A DNA stretch of 64,000 bases, taken from NCBI GenBank assembly GCA_023129715.1, contig JAGMBO010000057.1:26489-90488 (forward strand). The letters are read 5' to 3'. Numbering within the stretch: the stretch's first letter is position 1; every line of letters begins with the position of its first letter. Below, in pieces: positions 61,441 to 64,000 of the stretch. A model generated the notes under the pieces. The model was not told the DNA's origin. It did no database searches and saw only the letters and a list, made by a program, of their open reading frames with translations. The DNA is from Candidatus Eiseniibacteriota bacterium (lineage in GTDB: Bacteria; Eisenbacteria; RBG-16-71-46; CAIMUX01; WJJG01). A program made the position numbers and the translations under genes.

Positions 61441-62670
61441 ATGTCAGCAGCGCAGATCGTCACCGGGCTGGATATCGGCACGACCAAGGTATGCGCGGTG
61501 ATCGCGGAGGCCGCGGCCTCCGGTGAGATCGCCCTGCTCGGGGTTGGGGAAACACCCTGCGCCGGACTGCGCCAAGGGAATCTGGTCGATCTCGAGGCGA
61601 CCGTCGAGGCAGTCCATGGCGCCCTCTCGCAGGCGGAGCAGATGGCGGGCACGTCGGTGCGCGGGGTCTATGCGGGAATGGCGGGCGATCACCTCCGTTC
61701 GATCAACAGCCGCGGCGTGATCGCCGTCTCGGGGCGGGACAACGAGGTCACGGCGGATGATCTGCAGCGCGTCGTCGAGGCGGCGCGAGCGCTGGCGATT
61801 CCCTCCTCGCGGGCGATCCTGCATGTCATCCCCCAGGAGTTTCTGGTCGACGATCAGGCGGGGATCAAGGATCCGATCGGGATGTCGGGCGTCCGTCTGG
61901 AAGCCGAGGTGCATATCATCACCGCCTCCGCCACCGCGGTGCGCAATTTGGCCAAGGCGGTCGAGCGAGCGGGCTACCGGATCCACGAGCTCGTCGCGGT
62001 TCCCCTGGCGAGCGCCTGGTCGGTGCTCGAGGAGGATGAGCGCCGCCTGGGGGTCGTCCTGCTCGATATCGGGGCGGGGACGACCGATCTGGCGGTCTAC
62101 TTCGGGGGCAGCGTGCATCATACGGCGGTGATCAGCATGGGGGGCGCCCAGATCACCAATGATATCGCGATCGGATTGCGCACGCCCCTCGATGCCGCCG
62201 AACAGATCAAGGTTACCCATGGCTGTGCCCTGACCAGGCTGGTCGACAACGCCGGCAGGCTGGAGATTCCCGGCGTGGGTGGACGCACCCCGCGGATGGT
62301 GAGCCTGCCGGTGTTGGCCGCGATCACCGAGCCGCGGGTCGAGGAGATCCTCGTGCTGGCGCGCGAGGAGATCGCCCGCCTTCCGGGCACCGACGTGCTG
62401 GCGGCCGGGATTGTCATCACCGGGGGGACGGCCCGGCTGCGTGGGATCGCCGAGCTGGCCGAGGGAGTCTTCGAGATGCCGGCGCGCATTGGCTGGCCCC
62501 AGGGGACTCGGGGGGTGGCCGACCTGGCGGACGACCCCCGCTACGCTACCAGCCTGGGTCTGGTGCACTACGGGACGACCCAGCAGCTGCGCGTCAATGG
62601 CGCCGTCGGGTGGCCGAAGGCTGCCCGTTGGCGGGAGTGGATTCGAGCGCGTGTTCCCTTCCTGGGGTAG
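61441..62670 (+). CDS. ftsA: cell division protein FtsA
   Basis: A 409-residue actin-like ATPase that tethers FtsZ to the membrane. Seen: phosphate-1 TGLDIGTTKVCAVIAE, the FtsA-specific 1C region (VDLEATVEAVHGALSQAEQMAG), phosphate-2 VVLLDIGAGTTDLAVYFGGSV, and adenosine motif AAGIVITGGTARLRGIAELA. The C-terminus ends with an amphipathic basic helix (RWREWIRARVPFLG) that fits the membrane-targeting sequence. It follows ftsQ by 18 nt with an AGGAG-type site. Confidence 0.95.
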   Translation: MSAAQIVTGLDIGTTKVCAVIAEAAASGEIALLGVGETPCAGLRQGNLVDLEATVEAVHGALSQAEQMAGTSVRGVYAGMAGDHLRSINSRGVIAVSGRDNEVTADDLQRVVEAARALAIPSSRAILHVIPQEFLVDDQAGIKDPIGMSGVRLEAEVHIITASATAVRNLAKAVERAGYRIHELVAVPLASAWSVLEEDERRLGVVLLDIGAGTTDLAVYFGGSVHHTAVISMGGAQITNDIAIGLRTPLDAAEQIKVTHGCALTRLVDNAGRLEIPGVGGRTPRMVSLPVLAAITEPRVEEILVLAREEIARLPGTDVLAAGIVITGGTARLRGIAELAEGVFEMPARIGWPQGTRGVADLADDPRYATSLGLVHYGTTQQLRVNGAVGWPKAARWREWIRARVPFLG

Positions 62671-62762
62671 GGACGCGCGGCGCCGAGAACAGAGGCCGCC
62701 ACGGCGCGCGGCCTGCCGATAGAGGCCCACCACCCGAGGGGGCCCGCGGAGGATTCTCCGTG

Positions 62763-62782
62763 GAGACCGGTCGGCCGGTCTC
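62763..62782 (+). other. 8-bp hairpin in the ftsA-ftsZ gap
   Basis: GAGACCGG (62763-62770) pairs with CCGGTCTC (62775-62782) around a TCGG loop, in the 187-nt gap between ftsA and ftsZ. No T-run follows. It could be an mRNA-processing site or part of an ftsZ leader. Confidence 0.6.
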
Positions 62783-62857
62783 GCGGGGGACAGCTTTGAA
62801 CAGCCTGGAGCAGGGAGCTCGTTGCGGACGGAGACCCCGTCGACGAAAGGAGCAGGG

Positions 62858-64000
62858 ATGCTCATTGAAGTGACCCAAGAACAGCGTTCGCCAGCCATGC
62901 TCAAGGTGCTCGGCCTGGGCGGCGCCGGCGGCAATGCTGTCAATCGGATGATTGCCAGCGAGATCCGCGGCGTCGAGTTCCTGGTTGCCAACACCGATGC
63001 CCAGGCGTTGCACGCTTCGGCGTGTCCCCATCGGATCCAGATCGGCGAGGAGGTCACCGGGGGACTCGGTTCAGGCGGCGATCCCGCCCTCGGACGCAGG
63101 TCGGCCGAGGAGGATGCCGATCTGTTGCGCGATCATCTCAAGGGCGCCGACATGGTCTTCATCGCCGCCGGCATGGGCGGAGGCACGGGCACCGGGGCGA
63201 GTCCGATCGTCGCCCAGCTGGCGCGCGAACTGGGCGCCCTCACCGTGGGGATCGTCACCCGGCCGTTCACCTTCGAGGGGCGCCGCCGCATGCGTCAGGC
63301 CGAGGAGGGCCTCGAGGAGCTGCGTGAGGCGGTCGACACCCTGATCGTGATTCCGAATCAGCGGCTGCTTCACGTAGTTGATCGCTCGACACCGCTCAAC
63401 GAGGCGCTGCGGGTTGCCGATGACGTACTCTGCCACGCCACGAAGGGCATCTCGGAGATCATCACCGTGCCGGGATTGATCAATGTCGACTTCGCCGACG
63501 TGCGCAGTGTGATGGCGGGCATGGGGAATGCGCTGATGGGCATGGGCTTCGGCCAGGGACCCGATCGCGCCCGCATGGCTGCCGACATGGCTATCTCCAG
63601 CCCCTTGCTCGAAGACGTCTCGATCGCCGGCGCGCAGGCGCTGCTGGTCAATTTCATGGGTGGCGAGGATATGACCCTGACCGAGGTCGACGAGGCCTCG
63701 AACCTGATCCTCGAGTCGGCCGGTCCCGACGCGAATGTGATCTTCGGGTCGGTCGTCGATCCAGCCATGAAGGACGAGATCCGCGTGACCCTGATTGCGA
63801 CCGGCTTCGGCGACCGTGCGCGGGCGGTCGCCCCGCGCGAGGCGCGTGACGCGGGGGAGACGGAGGCGCGGACCGTCGCGGTGCGCGGCGAGCCGGCGTT
63901 TGCCCCTGGTCCGGCGCCCGCCGCGCCGATTCCGAGCGTCGCCGAGCGGGAGTACCGCGAGGCGCCCCCGGAGCCCGCCCCGGTCGTCGGCTCTGCGGAG
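62858..64000 (+). CDS. ftsZ: cell division GTPase FtsZ (3' end beyond window)
   Basis: 381 residues are visible and the frame is still open at the window end. FtsZ polymerises into the division ring. Seen: [25 protein letters not shown], the GTPase tubulin signature [22 protein letters not shown], and the T7 synergy loop [11 protein letters not shown]. After about residue 320 a Pro/Ala-rich linker begins; the conserved C-terminal peptide that binds FtsA is not reached. ATG 62858 follows AAAGGAGCAGGG, a strong site. It is separated from ftsA by 187 nt with a hairpin, so it may have its own promoter or processing. Confidence 0.95.
   Translation, partial: MLIEVTQEQRSPAMLKVLGLGGAGGNAVNRMIASEIRGVEFLVANTDAQALHASACPHRIQIGEEVTGGLGSGGDPALGRRSAEEDADLLRDHLKGADMVFIAAGMGGGTGTGASPIVAQLARELGALTVGIVTRPFTFEGRRRMRQAEEGLEELREAVDTLIVIPNQRLLHVVDRSTPLNEALRVADDVLCHATKGISEIITVPGLINVDFADVRSVMAGMGNALMGMGFGQGPDRARMAADMAISSPLLEDVSIAGAQALLVNFMGGEDMTLTEVDEASNLILESAGPDANVIFGSVVDPAMKDEIRVTLIATGFGDRARAVAPREARDAGETEARTVAVRGEPAFAPGPAPAAPIPSVAEREYREAPPEPAPVVGSAE

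Overview
The window is a GC-rich chromosomal segment in which every gene I can support lies on the + strand, in long, tightly packed and often overlapping operons. The outer-membrane proteins (a PorV/UPF0164-type barrel and an OmpA-type peptidoglycan-binding domain), the two secreted proteins with YPNPxNP-type C-terminal sorting domains, and the presence of both DUF2723 and PorV families point to a diderm bacterium of the FCB group or a neighbouring candidate phylum (Eisenbacteria-, Krumholzibacteriota- or Latescibacteria-like). That placement is an inference from gene content. I see no insertion sequences, prophage, CRISPR array or rRNA.

Layout: (1) 1-8930, housekeeping and proteostasis: a crotonase-family enoyl-CoA hydratase, tRNA-Leu(UAG), tig-clpP-clpX-lon, a minisatellite-like repeat, purA and tRNA-Lys(UUU). 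ClpP has an extended N-terminus and Asn where the catalytic Asp is expected. (2) 8931-26804, surface module: a 746-bp leader with two TTGACA promoter candidates, then a 15.3-kb gene for a 5085-residue acidic secreted protein built of Ig-like modules with Ca-binding-type loops and a C-terminal sorting domain. It is followed directly by a fusion of a PorV-like barrel, thrombospondin type-3 repeats and an OmpA domain. A strong intrinsic terminator closes this pair. (3) 26881-31855: a small DUF2007 gene, then an FMN riboswitch with terminator controlling ribD-ribE-ribBA-ribH-nusB. (4) 31980-46235, a glycan operon: methyltransferase, four or five glycosyltransferases, a DUF2723 GT-C-like membrane protein with TPRs, two UDP-sugar SDR enzymes (UDP-GlcA epimerase-like and UDP-xylose synthase-like), a GT2 fused to a phosphoglycosyltransferase-like domain that lacks its catalytic dyad, and a secreted beta-propeller with its own sorting domain. 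(5) 46379-64000, division and cell wall (dcw) cluster: a promoter with 10-bp-phased MraZ-box-like repeats, then mraZ, a STAS-like gene, rsmH, ftsL, a PBP with PASTA domains, murE, murF, mraY, murD, ftsW, murG, murC, ftsQ, ftsA and ftsZ, the last cut by the window end. murB and ddl are not here.

The most interesting unit is the giant protein next to the PorV-TSP3-OmpA fusion. PorV proteins act at the outer membrane in type IX secretion of proteins with C-terminal sorting domains, so the pair looks like a dedicated cargo plus an outer-membrane carrier or anchor that also grips peptidoglycan. The glycan operon, which carries a second sorting-domain protein, could supply the surface polysaccharide or protein glycans that such cargo is attached to. 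These functional links are inferences. Short tandem repeats of 9-32 bp recur at gene ends and starts across the window (near purA, DUF2007, epimerase/GT2 and murG/murC).
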